In this document: positions 7,227 through 16,237 of the stretch, one piece after another
Layout of the letters: each line of letters begins with the position of its first letter
Position numbering within the stretch: position 1 is the stretch's first letter
From: Bacteroidales bacterium
Lineage (GTDB): Bacteria > Bacteroidota > Bacteroidia > Bacteroidales > WCHB1-69
DNA: 28,155 nt
Direction: 5' to 3'
NCBI GenBank assembly: GCA_031266895.1
Contig: JAISAD010000020.1
Span: 1-28,155 of the forward strand
Program-made: the position numbers and the translations under genes
The notes under the pieces: generated by a model
Seen by the model: only the letters and a program-made list of their open reading frames with translations
Told to the model about the DNA's origin: nothing
The model's database searches: none

Positions 7227-8333
7227 TTAAGATATTAATCCTATTATTTCATTGAAAATCAAATTGATAGCATTTGGCTTGGCGAATTGCTTAATGTTGA
7301 TTTTCAAAGTTTGGCACAGGCTTTCGTTATGAATTAATTCCAGCAGTTGCGGCAGCAATTGAGTGTCAATACAACTATCGGGGATAAGGCAAGCTGCCTG
7401 GTGGTTGGCCAAGGCTTGGGCGTTTTTGGTTTGGTGGTCTTCGGCAGCAAAGGGGAATGGCACCAATAAGGCAGATGCACCCACCACGGCCAATTCGGCA
7501 ATAGCTAACGCACCCGCCCGAGACACAATAATATCAGCCACACTATAAGCATAATTCATATTATAAATAAAAGGCATAATTTTGATTTGTGCAGCCTCCA
7601 GTTTTGTAAGTTTCTCTTCATGGGCATTATAATACTGTTCTCCGGTCTGCCAAATCAATTGTATTTGCTCTTTTTTCAATGTCGGGAGCGACTGCACTAT
7701 ACATTCGTTGATAGCATGTGCTCCTAAACTGCCTCCCATAATCAGTACTGTTTTTATCCCTTTTTGTAAGCCGAAAAAACGATAAGCATCCTCATTTTTA
7801 TACTGAATATCAAGCAATTCTGCACGTATAGGATTACCGGTAAACACAATTTTTGAGGCAGGAAAATATTTTTCCAGCCCCTCATAGGCTACGCAAATTT
7901 TCCGTACTTTTTTGGCCAGCAACTTATTGGTAATGCCCGGATAGGAATTTTGTTCCTGAATAAGCGCCGGTACTCCCAGCGAAATAGCTGCTCGCAATGC
8001 TGGACCACTGGCAAATCCTCCCACGCCAATGGCCACGTCGGGTTTAAAGTTCCGAATGGTTTTGTGTGCCTTACGCATACTTTTCAGCAGCACAAAAGGC
8101 AATTTCAAGTTATGCCACAACCCTTTGAACGACAAGCTGCGGCTAATGCCGTAAATATCCAAACCCACAATGGGATAGCCGGCCTCAGGGACTCGCTTCA
8201 TCTCCATTTTTCGATTCGACCCGATAAAAAGAATCTCCGCATCCGGCATAGTGCTCTTGATGCGATTCGCTATGGCTATGGCGGGAAAAATGTGCCCGCC
8301 AGTGCCTCCGCCTGAAATTAAAAATCGTTTCAT
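7227..8333 (-). CDS. murG: UDP-GlcNAc:lipid I N-acetylglucosaminyltransferase
   Basis: A 368-residue peripheral membrane glycosyltransferase that adds GlcNAc to lipid I to make lipid II on the cytoplasmic face. Family marks: the glycine loop SGGGTGGHIFPA (7-18), GVGGFASGPALRA in the N-domain, the second G-loop MGGSLGAHAIN (with Leu where E. coli has Gln), and the UDP-GlcNAc pocket PFPFAAEDHQTKNAQ near the end. The ATG at 8333 gives the normal start; an 18-residue in-frame extension upstream is not family-like. In most bacteria murG sits in the mur/fts cell-wall cluster, but here it stands alone between ilvE and dpp11. A minus-strand -7 element at 8438-8445 implies its own promoter. Confidence 0.96.
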   Translation of the reverse strand: MKRFLISGGGTGGHIFPAIAIANRIKSTMPDAEILFIGSNRKMEMKRVPEAGYPIVGLDIYGISRSLSFKGLWHNLKLPFVLLKSMRKAHKTIRNFKPDVAIGVGGFASGPALRAAISLGVPALIQEQNSYPGITNKLLAKKVRKICVAYEGLEKYFPASKIVFTGNPIRAELLDIQYKNEDAYRFFGLQKGIKTVLIMGGSLGAHAINECIVQSLPTLKKEQIQLIWQTGEQYYNAHEEKLTKLEAAQIKIMPFIYNMNYAYSVADIIVSRAGALAIAELAVVGASALLVPFPFAAEDHQTKNAQALANHQAACLIPDSCIDTQLLPQLLELIHNESLCQTLKINIKQFAKPNAINLIFNEIIGLIS

Positions 8334-8437
8334 AGTATTTATTACCTGAATTTCTAAAATAAAAATTGCACATATCAGATGAAACATTTAATTTTATATG
8401 TTATAAGAGAGCAAAATATTGTCCGGTATATGCATTG

Positions 8438-8445
8438 CAAAAGTA
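8438..8445 (-). promoter_or_regulatory. -7 element for murG
   Basis: TACTTTTG followed by CAATGC on the minus strand, about 105 nt before the murG ATG. A TTTG lies 16 bp upstream, shorter than the usual spacer, so the -33 half is doubtful. The implied leader is long compared with other genes here. Confidence 0.4.
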
Positions 8446-8606
8446 CAAAAAAATTATCGTTCAAAACAGGAAAGCAGCTAAAAGGTTTACTTCGGAGAAT
8501 CTGACTCCCTGCTCAAGGTCTGACAGTCATTAACGATTATAATGCATCATACAGCATATTTTCAATTCAAAAACAAAAATCGTGAAGATCATTCAAAAAA
8601 ATCCTG

Positions 8607-8614
8607 TATTTTTG
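8607..8614 (+). promoter_or_regulatory. -7 element for the S46 peptidase gene
   Basis: TATTTTTG, 33 nt before the ATG at 8648, followed by GCTCTC. Matches TAnnTTTG. No TTTG at the expected upstream distance. Confidence 0.45.
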
Positions 8615-8647
8615 CTCTCAATTATTAATTTATAAAACTTATTTATA

Positions 8648-10810
8648 ATGAAAAAATTAGCGTTACTACTATGTGGAATCTTTATGCTTAACATCGCTCT
8701 CCTGCACGCCGATGAAGGCATGTGGTTGCCAATCTTTTTAAAGTATAATGAAGCTGAAATGCAAAAAATGGGCTTTAAACTCACGGCAGAAGACATTTAC
8801 AGCATAAATCAAAACAGCATGAAAGATGCCATAGTGCTCTTTGGCGGTGGCTGTACAGCCGAATTGATTTCGGCTGACGGGCTGTTGGTTACCAATCATC
8901 ACTGTGGCTATTCCTATGTACAGGGACATAGCACGTTGGAACATAACTATTTACAAGACGGTTTCTGGGCTAAAAATCATAGTGAAGAGATAGCCAATAC
9001 CGGCCTCACTGTTACTTTCCTGGTTCGCATGGAAGATGTTACTAGTCAAGTGCTTGATGGCATAACCGATCTTACTGGAATGGATGAACGCGAAGCCATC
9101 ATTCAAAAAAACATGGGGAGATTAAAGCAGGAGGCTGTTGCCGGCACGCACTATACTGCTGTGATTAAGCCGTTTTTTTATGGGAATCAGTACTTTATGT
9201 TTATCAATGAGATCTATAAAGATATCCGCTTGGCAGGTGTTCCTCCTGAAAGTATTGGGAAGTTTGGCGGCGATACTGATAATTGGGTTTGGCCGCGTCA
9301 CACCGGCGATTTTTCACTTTACCGCATCTATACTGCCCCTGATGGCTCGCCAGCCGAATATAATGAACAAAATGTGCCGTTGAAATCGAAGCGTTTTTTC
9401 CCTGTCTCTATTAAGGGCGTGCAGGAAAATGACTTTACTCTGGTATTTGGCTACCCTGGCTCTACCACTCAGTTTTTGACTTCCGACGGCGTGGATTTGA
9501 TTGTAAATCACCGCAATCCGGTAGCAATAGACCAACGTGGCGCACGTCTCAACATCATGAAAAAATACATGGATCAATCACCGGCCATACGCCTTATGTA
9601 TTCGGCCAAAGCTAACAATATCTCTAATGGGTGGAAAAAGTGGATTGGCGAAAATAAAGGGATTATGGAATGTAAAGTGATTGCCCGCAAAAAAATTGAA
9701 GAAGCCGATTTTCAACAGTGGGCTAATGCCAGTCAAGAACGTAAATCATTATATGGCAACATATTGTTGAATTTACATGACGATTATGCCGAGTATCGCA
9801 ATTTGGTGAAAACCTGCAGCTATATTGGTGAGACTTTTGCCGCTACCGAACTGTTGCGCTTCCTGTACAGCAACTTTTGGCCGGTTATTAAATTAGCAGA
9901 AGATAAGACAACTACATCTGCCCAACTGCAATCCGCGAAAGATAAGCTGACAGCTAAAATTGGAAATTTCTATGCCACTTATTATCAATCCATTGATAAA
10001 GAAGTATTTGTGAAACTAATGGATTACTATTTTTTCACCCTTGATCCTGCCCTTATTCCTGACGATTTGAAACGCTACATCAACCTGCCTGAAAACGAAT
10101 GGAGACGCATAGCTACCGCTATTTACGATAATTCGCCCTTTGCTACTGCAGAAACATTTACCGAATTTGTTAAAAATGCCTCTGCCAAACAATTGGTCAA
10201 AATGGGAAAAAATGAAGCTATGCAACTGCTGATTCCCGCCTATACGCAATATTTTGAGGCAGTTAAAAAGCTAACCGGTGTAGAACAGCAGTTAAATAAT
10301 CACTATCGAATTTATGTTAAGGCCTTAATGGAAAAGGATACGCAGAGGGTATTTTATCCTGACGCAAATCTCACATTAAGAGTAACTTACGGAAAAGTGC
10401 AAGGGTTTTCGCCGGAAGACGGCAAAGAGTATCTCTATTACACCACCATAAAAGGCATTATGGATAAAGAAAATCAGGATATATTTGATTATAAGGTAGA
10501 TAGTAGATTAAAAGCGCTTTATGAAGCTAACGATTTCGGGCGTTATGCCAATGAAAAAGGTGAATTGCCGGTGGCTTTTATTGCCAGCAACCACACCACA
10601 GGAGGCAACTCCGGCAGCCCGGTAATCAGCGCTACGGGCGAGTTGATTGGCATTAATTTCGACCGTGTGTGGGAAGGCACCATGAGCGATGTGAATTACG
10701 ACGTGAGTCGTTGTCGCAATATCAGCTTGGATACCCGCTATATGCTTTTTATCATAGATAAATTTGCCAATGCGCAAAACATTATCAATGAGCTTAAAAT
10801 TATGCCTTAA
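8648..10810 (+). CDS. dpp11: Dipeptidyl-peptidase 11, S46 family (Asp/Glu-specific)
   Basis: A 720-residue exported serine peptidase that removes dipeptides with an acidic second residue from peptides in the periplasm. A signal peptide is clear (about residues 1-21, cleavage after LLHA). The S46 triad is visible: His85 in TNHHCGY, an Asp in WPRHTGDFSLYR (D221 is my candidate), and Ser655 in TTGGNSGSPV. Arg673 (NFDRVW) sits 18 residues after the serine. From memory of Porphyromonas gingivalis DPP11, Ser655 and Arg673 carry the same numbers, and the arginine sets acidic specificity, whereas DPP7 has Gly there. It is preceded by its own -7 element. The acyltransferase gene follows after 36 nt. 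S46 peptidases let asaccharolytic Bacteroidales feed on peptides. Confidence 0.93.
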   Translation: MKKLALLLCGIFMLNIALLHADEGMWLPIFLKYNEAEMQKMGFKLTAEDIYSINQNSMKDAIVLFGGGCTAELISADGLLVTNHHCGYSYVQGHSTLEHNYLQDGFWAKNHSEEIANTGLTVTFLVRMEDVTSQVLDGITDLTGMDEREAIIQKNMGRLKQEAVAGTHYTAVIKPFFYGNQYFMFINEIYKDIRLAGVPPESIGKFGGDTDNWVWPRHTGDFSLYRIYTAPDGSPAEYNEQNVPLKSKRFFPVSIKGVQENDFTLVFGYPGSTTQFLTSDGVDLIVNHRNPVAIDQRGARLNIMKKYMDQSPAIRLMYSAKANNISNGWKKWIGENKGIMECKVIARKKIEEADFQQWANASQERKSLYGNILLNLHDDYAEYRNLVKTCSYIGETFAATELLRFLYSNFWPVIKLAEDKTTTSAQLQSAKDKLTAKIGNFYATYYQSIDKEVFVKLMDYYFFTLDPALIPDDLKRYINLPENEWRRIATAIYDNSPFATAETFTEFVKNASAKQLVKMGKNEAMQLLIPAYTQYFEAVKKLTGVEQQLNNHYRIYVKALMEKDTQRVFYPDANLTLRVTYGKVQGFSPEDGKEYLYYTTIKGIMDKENQDIFDYKVDSRLKALYEANDFGRYANEKGELPVAFIASNHTTGGNSGSPVISATGELIGINFDRVWEGTMSDVNYDVSRCRNISLDTRYMLFIIDKFANAQNIINELKIMP

Positions 10811-10846
10811 TGATTTCATTTTCTATATTTTCTTAACCCTATTGAG

Positions 10847-12193
10847 ATGATTAATTTAGAAAATATCGCCCGTTTCGACAAGCTTTACAACTTTTTATTA
10901 CCATATATCAAATTTACACATAATAAGCTCTATTATAAAAAGATATATGTAATTGGCAGGGAAAATATCCCTCCGAAAGATTCGCCCTCATTTTTTATCA
11001 CCAACCATCAAAACGGTCTCATGGATCCGCTGGCTATTCTCTGTCTCTTTAAAGATAACAGACAGCCGATTTTTATTGCACGCGGCGATATTTTCAAGCA
11101 TGATACTATTGCTAAGATATTGCGTTTTTTGAAAATCTTGCCTACTTTTAGACGCCGAGACGGTTCATTTAACGATATTCGCAGCAATAATCACATCTTT
11201 AAAATTGCCTCGAAAGCGTTGCAGCAAGGAGCTACGCTGGTTATGTATCCCGAAGCGCAACATCAGGCGGGGCATTTTATGGCTACATTTAAAAAGGGCT
11301 TTCCGCGCGTAGCCTTTGCCGCCGAAGAGTATGCCGATTACAGGCTTGGATTGCAAATTGTACCGGCAAGTCTGCACTACAAAAATTACTTTCATTTTCG
11401 CGGCGAGTTGGTGATTACCGTGGGCAAGCCTTTTCCCCTGCAACCCTATCTTGAACTCTATAAAACCGAATCCAACAATGCTTATTTGCAACTTAATGAA
11501 GAGTGCATAAAAAGAGTTAAAGCCATGACTCTCAATGTCGAAGATCAAGAATATTATGCTGAAATAGATTTGTTGCGCAATCGGTGGCACACGGTACGCT
11601 TGCTTGCTCAAAAGCAAAATCCGCGCTGTTTACCCACTCAACTGCAGGAAGATTTGCAAATTGTAAGCGAACTGACACAACTTCAAATTACCGAACCGGA
11701 ACGTTATGCTCAACTTATGGCCGACACGCGCGCCTATCGCACCGGCTTGGTAAAACTCAAACTGCACGACTGGATTATCAACTATCCACCTGTACTGAGC
11801 AAACTGCTTTTACAATCTTTAATAATGGTATTGCTGTTCCCTTTGGCCTTAGCCGGTTTTATCTATAACGGACTCCCTTTCCATTTTAGCGGAATATTTC
11901 GTAAAATGGTGAAAGATAAAATGTTGCATTCGTCATTTAACTATGCCGCCAGCGCCATTATTGCTTTTCCGATTTGGTATGTTGCCTTGTTTGTTACTTC
12001 GTGGATTTTGTCGGAACATCTTTGGGTTGCCCTGTTGCAAATAACCGTTGCTTTTGGACTTCTGTTCTTCTTTTATGCCTATAGAGTGCGAAGATTGAAA
12101 ATTTGGGCATCCTGGCGTTACTGTATTTTAAAAAGGCAAAAAAATGCTCTGTTGCTAAAAGTATTGGAGTTATCAAAACGGCTTTGGCCATGA
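10847..12193 (+). CDS. PlsC-domain acyltransferase with C-terminal membrane segments
   Basis: A 448-residue glycerolipid acyltransferase homologue that probably moves a fatty acyl group to a glycerol phosphate backbone. The catalytic block is NHQNGLMD: His54 and Asp60 are separated by five residues (HX5D), not the four of standard PlsC. A second block YPEAQHQAG (134-142) stands where PlsC has the (F/Y)PEG motif. The spacing resembles what I recall of the yeast Gpt2/Sct1 branch of glycerol-3-phosphate acyltransferases. The C-terminal third has hydrophobic segments at about 318-342, 362-380 and 385-405 and a basic tail. It starts 36 nt after dpp11, possibly in the same transcript, with no obvious shared role. 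Substrate is not shown by the sequence. Confidence 0.8.
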   Translation: MINLENIARFDKLYNFLLPYIKFTHNKLYYKKIYVIGRENIPPKDSPSFFITNHQNGLMDPLAILCLFKDNRQPIFIARGDIFKHDTIAKILRFLKILPTFRRRDGSFNDIRSNNHIFKIASKALQQGATLVMYPEAQHQAGHFMATFKKGFPRVAFAAEEYADYRLGLQIVPASLHYKNYFHFRGELVITVGKPFPLQPYLELYKTESNNAYLQLNEECIKRVKAMTLNVEDQEYYAEIDLLRNRWHTVRLLAQKQNPRCLPTQLQEDLQIVSELTQLQITEPERYAQLMADTRAYRTGLVKLKLHDWIINYPPVLSKLLLQSLIMVLLFPLALAGFIYNGLPFHFSGIFRKMVKDKMLHSSFNYAASAIIAFPIWYVALFVTSWILSEHLWVALLQITVAFGLLFFFYAYRVRRLKIWASWRYCILKRQKNALLLKVLELSKRLWP

Positions 12194-12240
12194 ATTTCCT
12201 CATTTTTCATAAACAAATTTAATGGTCAAGAAATTTTTCC

Positions 12241-12248
12241 TATTTTTG
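12241..12248 (+). promoter_or_regulatory. -7 element for the SIMPL-domain gene
   Basis: TATTTTTG at 12241-12248, about 84 nt before the ATG at 12333. No clear -33 element, so only moderate support. Confidence 0.35.
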
Positions 12249-12332
12249 TCCCCGAATATTATTTATCAGAATTAGAGGATTTTGTGTTAATAAAATGATT
12301 GAACAGAAATTTTTGACTTAACAATATTTAAA

Positions 12333-13076
12333 ATGAAAAAAAACGAATTAATTTTAGTGGGAATACTCCTGTGTGCAGGTTTAATTGTATTGGGCATTTG
12401 CATCAGTAAAGGGTTGCAAAGTTTTTCTAACAAGGAGCGTGTCGTAACCGTTAAAGGATTGGCAGAAAAGCAAATCAAGGCTACAGAGGCCAAGATTATT
12501 TTGTCATTCTCTTTTTCGGGGGATGTGCCGAAAGAGCTGGTTGCTAAATTAGACAATCAAACAGTTGACATTCAATCCTATTTGAAAGGAAAGGGTTATA
12601 AGAACGCTATGATATCCGATATTAATCTTTACGACTCCAAAAATTATTACGAGTGGGATTGGGTTGACGGAAAGCGCATCAAGGTAAAAAAAGATCGCTA
12701 CAACGCTTCTAAAAGCATAACGGTAATGATTGCCAGTGTAGAAGATGCCGAAAAAATATCAAAAGAGATGTTGCTTAATTTGGTGGATAAAGGGTTGACC
12801 GTGGATGTAAATTGCGACTACACTTTTCCGGAATTGAATACGATAAAACCGGAATTGATTGCCGAAAGTACCAAAAATGCCCGTACTGCCGGCGAACAGT
12901 TTGCCAAAGATTCACAATCGAAGTTGGGCAAAATCAAAACAGCCTCACAAGGTCAAATTACTATTGCCGGCAGATACTATTATGACGATGAAGCCTCAGA
13001 CAATTCTGCACCGCAGGAACCCTATTTGGAAAAGGCGCGTGTGGTGAGTTCTATTGTCTTTTTTTTGGAAGATTAA
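12333..13076 (+). CDS. SIMPL-domain (DUF541) membrane-anchored protein
   Basis: A 247-residue protein of the SIMPL/DUF541 family, which includes mammalian IRAK-binding SIMPL and bacterial periplasmic proteins. An N-terminal membrane anchor (about residues 6-26) is followed by ERVVTVKGLAEKQIKATEAK, the typical first beta strands of the domain. A long alternating strand/helix region ends with ARVVSSIVFFLED, also family-like. The anchor lacks a Cys at a lipobox position or a clear cleavage site, so I expect an uncleaved anchor with the domain outside the inner membrane. The biochemical role of the family in bacteria is not established. Its stop is 25 nt from the convergent phoR stop. Confidence 0.8.
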   Translation: MKKNELILVGILLCAGLIVLGICISKGLQSFSNKERVVTVKGLAEKQIKATEAKIILSFSFSGDVPKELVAKLDNQTVDIQSYLKGKGYKNAMISDINLYDSKNYYEWDWVDGKRIKVKKDRYNASKSITVMIASVEDAEKISKEMLLNLVDKGLTVDVNCDYTFPELNTIKPELIAESTKNARTAGEQFAKDSQSKLGKIKTASQGQITIAGRYYYDDEASDNSAPQEPYLEKARVVSSIVFFLED

Positions 13077-13101
13077 GCGTATAGCAATTCAGTTGTTTTT
13101 T

Positions 13102-14844
13102 CTATTTTCGGAGAGTAAACAAAAACTCTAAGCCGCCATCGGGTTTATTTTTGACAGCGATAGTGCCTTTATGAAAGAGCACAGCATTTTTCACGATGGA
13201 GAGACCTAAGCCGGAACCGCCATTGTCGCGAGTGCGTCCTTCGCTGATGCGGTAGAATCGCTCAAAAAGACGATTGAGGAGTTGTTCATCTGCAATGCCC
13301 GCTCCGTTATCGGAATAAGAAAAGTAGTAAAATTCGTTATCTTCCTTGTATTTATCTATTTGAATATGAACATGATGGCCTGCATAACGTATTGCATTAT
13401 CGGTCAAATTGCGGAAAATGGCATAAAGCAAGGTTTGATTGCCGTTGATAAGCAGATTGTCGGGCATATTCCACCCCACAGTCATCTGTTTTTCCTGTAA
13501 TGCTGCCATAAAATCAGCTTGTAACTCTTTGAGTAACGAGGTAATATTTACCTGTTTCGCTTGAAACGAATGTGGTGCATCTTCTATTTTGGTGAGCAGA
13601 CTCATATCCTGTATCAGCTCGGAAAGCGCCAGCGCTTTTTCGTAAGCCTGTTGTATAAAATAGCGCTCTTTTTCTCTATCCAACCGATTTTCCAACACTG
13701 TTTCCAAACAGCCCCGTATTCCTGTAATCGGAGTTCTCAACTCATGGGCAATATTGCCGGTCATCTCCTGTTTCAGCAGTCTGTTTTTCTCCGTTTTCGT
13801 AATATCATTCAAGATAATTTCAAAGCTGCCATTTTCAAAAACATTGATGCGAACCATAAATATTTTGCCTTGTTTCTCTATTTTAGTTTCCCAATAATGT
13901 TCATTTTTCTCCCTGTTTGCAAGGAAATCAGTTATATTTTCAAAATGACTGTCCGAAAAAATAACCAGTGGAGTGCTATCGGTTTTATCAATAATGGTAT
14001 TCAAATACTGAAAAAAGAGCCCGTTATAAAATTCTACCATTTTGCCGGGTGTAAAAAAGCATATTCCCTCTTCCGAACTGTGTACGTGCTGCAGCAATTT
14101 TTCTTTCTGATGCGAAGTTTCCGCCTCACTTAATTTTAGTTTTTCATAAATATCAGCCATTCGCTTTCCGATTACGCCCAATTCATCTTCAGGAAAATAG
14201 TTTTCGATCTTATTCGACTGCATTTTATAAGATGGATTTGCCAAGCTCAATTCTCCATTTTCAATTAAAAAGGTAAATTCATTGAGTTTGCGTATTGATT
14301 TTCCGAATCTTCCTGATACATAATGAATTAATATTAATCCGAAGATAAAAAGCGCCACAATATAGTAGAGAAAAACATTGTCTGATTTCAAAAAATTGCG
14401 CATCTGCACATCGTAAGGCCATGCTACGCGGATATAGTAATCGTCGAAACGCTTGGCGTAGTAAAGATAAGGTTGATGATTGGATGTTGAGGTGCGAATG
14501 TCTGACCCTTTCTGCTTCTGTTGCGCTGCGCTGATTTCGGGACGGGTAGCGTGATTTCCCAACTGTGTTACGTTTTTAATAATATTGTCGTAAATTACAA
14601 ATCCCTGATTATCAACGATAGACAAGCGAATATGAGTGGGAAAATCAGTTAAAATAGTATCGGGAGACACATTGCGCTGGTAAGCTTCGTTAAAAATTTG
14701 GGCATAGGCGTCTAACTTCTCTTCGAGCGCTTCGGTTTTATACTCTTTTTCGCGCCTCTGTTCAAAGATAACAATGCCAATTGTAAAGAGTGAAAAAATC
14801 AATACAAAAGTGAAAAAAAGTTTTTTTCGATAACTTATTTTCAT
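13102..14844 (-). CDS. phoR: PhoR-type sensor histidine kinase
   Basis: A 580-residue membrane histidine kinase. Transmembrane segments at about 8-27 and 157-177 enclose an extracytoplasmic sensor region of about 130 residues. A linker and a PAS-like stretch (about 250-350) follow. The HisKA box is NIAHELRTPITGIRG with phospho-acceptor His367, and the ATPase domain has the N-box FRNLTDNAIRYAG, SDNGAGI and GGSGLGLSIVKN. The start overlaps the phoB stop by 4 nt (ATGA), so it is translationally coupled to the response regulator. Position directly after pstB-phoU-phoB supports the phosphate role. The sensor region is larger than in E. coli PhoR, which has almost none, so direct sensing of another signal is possible. 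Confidence 0.9.
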   Translation of the reverse strand: MKISYRKKLFFTFVLIFSLFTIGIVIFEQRREKEYKTEALEEKLDAYAQIFNEAYQRNVSPDTILTDFPTHIRLSIVDNQGFVIYDNIIKNVTQLGNHATRPEISAAQQKQKGSDIRTSTSNHQPYLYYAKRFDDYYIRVAWPYDVQMRNFLKSDNVFLYYIVALFIFGLILIHYVSGRFGKSIRKLNEFTFLIENGELSLANPSYKMQSNKIENYFPEDELGVIGKRMADIYEKLKLSEAETSHQKEKLLQHVHSSEEGICFFTPGKMVEFYNGLFFQYLNTIIDKTDSTPLVIFSDSHFENITDFLANREKNEHYWETKIEKQGKIFMVRINVFENGSFEIILNDITKTEKNRLLKQEMTGNIAHELRTPITGIRGCLETVLENRLDREKERYFIQQAYEKALALSELIQDMSLLTKIEDAPHSFQAKQVNITSLLKELQADFMAALQEKQMTVGWNMPDNLLINGNQTLLYAIFRNLTDNAIRYAGHHVHIQIDKYKEDNEFYYFSYSDNGAGIADEQLLNRLFERFYRISEGRTRDNGGSGLGLSIVKNAVLFHKGTIAVKNKPDGGLEFLFTLRK

Positions 14845-15509
14845 ATTCTGGAAGCATTAAACCGATAGCCAAATCCCGCTTGGTTGACGAGGGCAGCCGC
14901 ATATTTACCCAGCTTTTTGCGCAAGCGTGTAATATGCACATCCACAGTACGTTCTGTAATAAATGGAGTCTCTTTCCACACGGTGTCAATCATCTCTTCT
15001 CTTGAAATTACGCGATTTTGATGTGTGATAAGCAAAGCAAGTACATTATATTCAGTCTTGGTGAGGTCAATTTTTTTTGCATTGATAGTCAGCTCTTTAC
15101 TATTAAAATCAAGTACAAACTTATTCAGCATAAATTTGTTGGCCATCGGTTGCCGTTTAAGCACCGCTTTCACCCTTGCTATAACTTCCTTAATTGAAAA
15201 AGGTTTGGCAATGTAGTCGTCTCCACCTACCGAAAAACCTGTAAGCATGTCATTTTCAGTATCTTTTGCAGTAAGAAAAATAATAGGAATGGTATTGCCC
15301 TTTTCGCGCAAGGTTTGAGCAAATTTGTAACCCGACACGCCCTCCATCATTACATCAAGCAAGATAAGTGCATGGTCGGACGAAAGTTTTTTCAAAGCCT
15401 CTTCGGCAGAGGCGGCGCAGGTGATTTGAAACCCCTCGTTGGCTAAATTAAATTCAAGTACTTCTCTAATGAGCACTTCATCGTCAACAATTAGAATTTT
15501 ATGAATCAT
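14841..15509 (-). CDS. phoB: PhoB-type response regulator (OmpR/PhoB family)
   Basis: A 222-residue DNA-binding response regulator. The receiver domain (1-115) has the acidic pair D9-D10, phospho-acceptor D52 in LLDVMM, the Thr in FLTAKD and the conserved Lys in AKPFSIKEV. The C-terminal winged helix (about 125-222) carries the family stretches LTKTEYNVLALLI and the recognition-helix region ITERTVDVHITRLRKKLG. It is coupled by a 4-nt overlap to phoR and starts 35 nt after the phoU stop. A one-mismatch -7 element (TATTTTCG, 15532-15525) lies in that gap and may give phoB-phoR a separate start. The assignment as PhoB rather than another OmpR-family regulator rests on the pstB-phoU context. Confidence 0.92.
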   Translation of the reverse strand: MIHKILIVDDEVLIREVLEFNLANEGFQITCAASAEEALKKLSSDHALILLDVMMEGVSGYKFAQTLREKGNTIPIIFLTAKDTENDMLTGFSVGGDDYIAKPFSIKEVIARVKAVLKRQPMANKFMLNKFVLDFNSKELTINAKKIDLTKTEYNVLALLITHQNRVISREEMIDTVWKETPFITERTVDVHITRLRKKLGKYAAALVNQAGFGYRFNASRI

Positions 15510-15544
15510 GATTTTACTTTTTTGCGAAAATACAGCAATTTTCT

Positions 15545-16222
15545 CTATATGTTTACATTATTGTTTTTTCCATGTTTCAACACTTTGGCGTCAATGTAGA
15601 AGACAATTTCTTCCACAATGTTTCCGCAGTGGTCGCCGATGCGTTCCAATTTTCTGATTAACAGCATGAGTTCCAAGCCGCAACGTATCAGGTTGGGTGC
15701 TTTTTGCAAATAATTGCTTAGAAGGTCAATGGCGTTGCGGTAAAGCTGATCAATTTCCTCATCTTTGGAGAGAATCTTACCCGACATACGGGTATTTTCA
15801 GATTCGAGGGCAACAAAACTGTCGGACAACATGGCACTTAATCCTTCAAACATTTTTTCAATTTGCAGATCTTCAATAATTTGCAATTCAATGGCTTGAC
15901 AATAATCATCAATGACATAGCGGGCTATGCCTTCACAGAAATCACCGATTCTTTCGAGGGTACTGCTAATTTTAATAAGCGAAAGCACTAATCGTAAGTC
16001 AACTGCCACAGGATTATAGAGCGCGATGTAATTTTCGCAATCGCAATCTATTTTTAGTTCAAAAACGTCAACACGTTTTTCGCGACTGATAATCTCCCGT
16101 GCCATCTCCATATCTCGATTTAGAAAAGCCTGTCGGCTCTTTTCTACCTGTGAAATCACCAGTTTCCACATCTGACTCACTTCTTCTTTAAGCGCTTGCA
16201 GTTCGGTTTCCTTGTGGTTCAT
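15545..16222 (-). CDS. phoU: Phosphate signalling regulator PhoU
   Basis: A 225-residue all-helical protein with two repeated three-helix halves. Each half carries the acidic metal-binding pattern of PhoU: the first around RIGDFCEGIARYVID and the second around LERIGDHCGNIVEEIVFY. It links the Pst transporter to PhoR, damping the phosphate response when phosphate is plentiful, and limits uptake. It starts 15 nt after the pstB stop, as expected for an operon. Length is normal. No odd residues seen. Confidence 0.95.
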   Translation of the reverse strand: MNHKETELQALKEEVSQMWKLVISQVEKSRQAFLNRDMEMAREIISREKRVDVFELKIDCDCENYIALYNPVAVDLRLVLSLIKISSTLERIGDFCEGIARYVIDDYCQAIELQIIEDLQIEKMFEGLSAMLSDSFVALESENTRMSGKILSKDEEIDQLYRNAIDLLSNYLQKAPNLIRCGLELMLLIRKLERIGDHCGNIVEEIVFYIDAKVLKHGKNNNVNI

Positions 16223-16237
16223 TTTTTAAATTCTAAA

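Noticed and set aside
8388..8647. A non-coding RNA or riboswitch between murG and dpp11
   Set aside because: Apart from the two -7 elements I see no stable long stem or known motif in this 260-nt gap.
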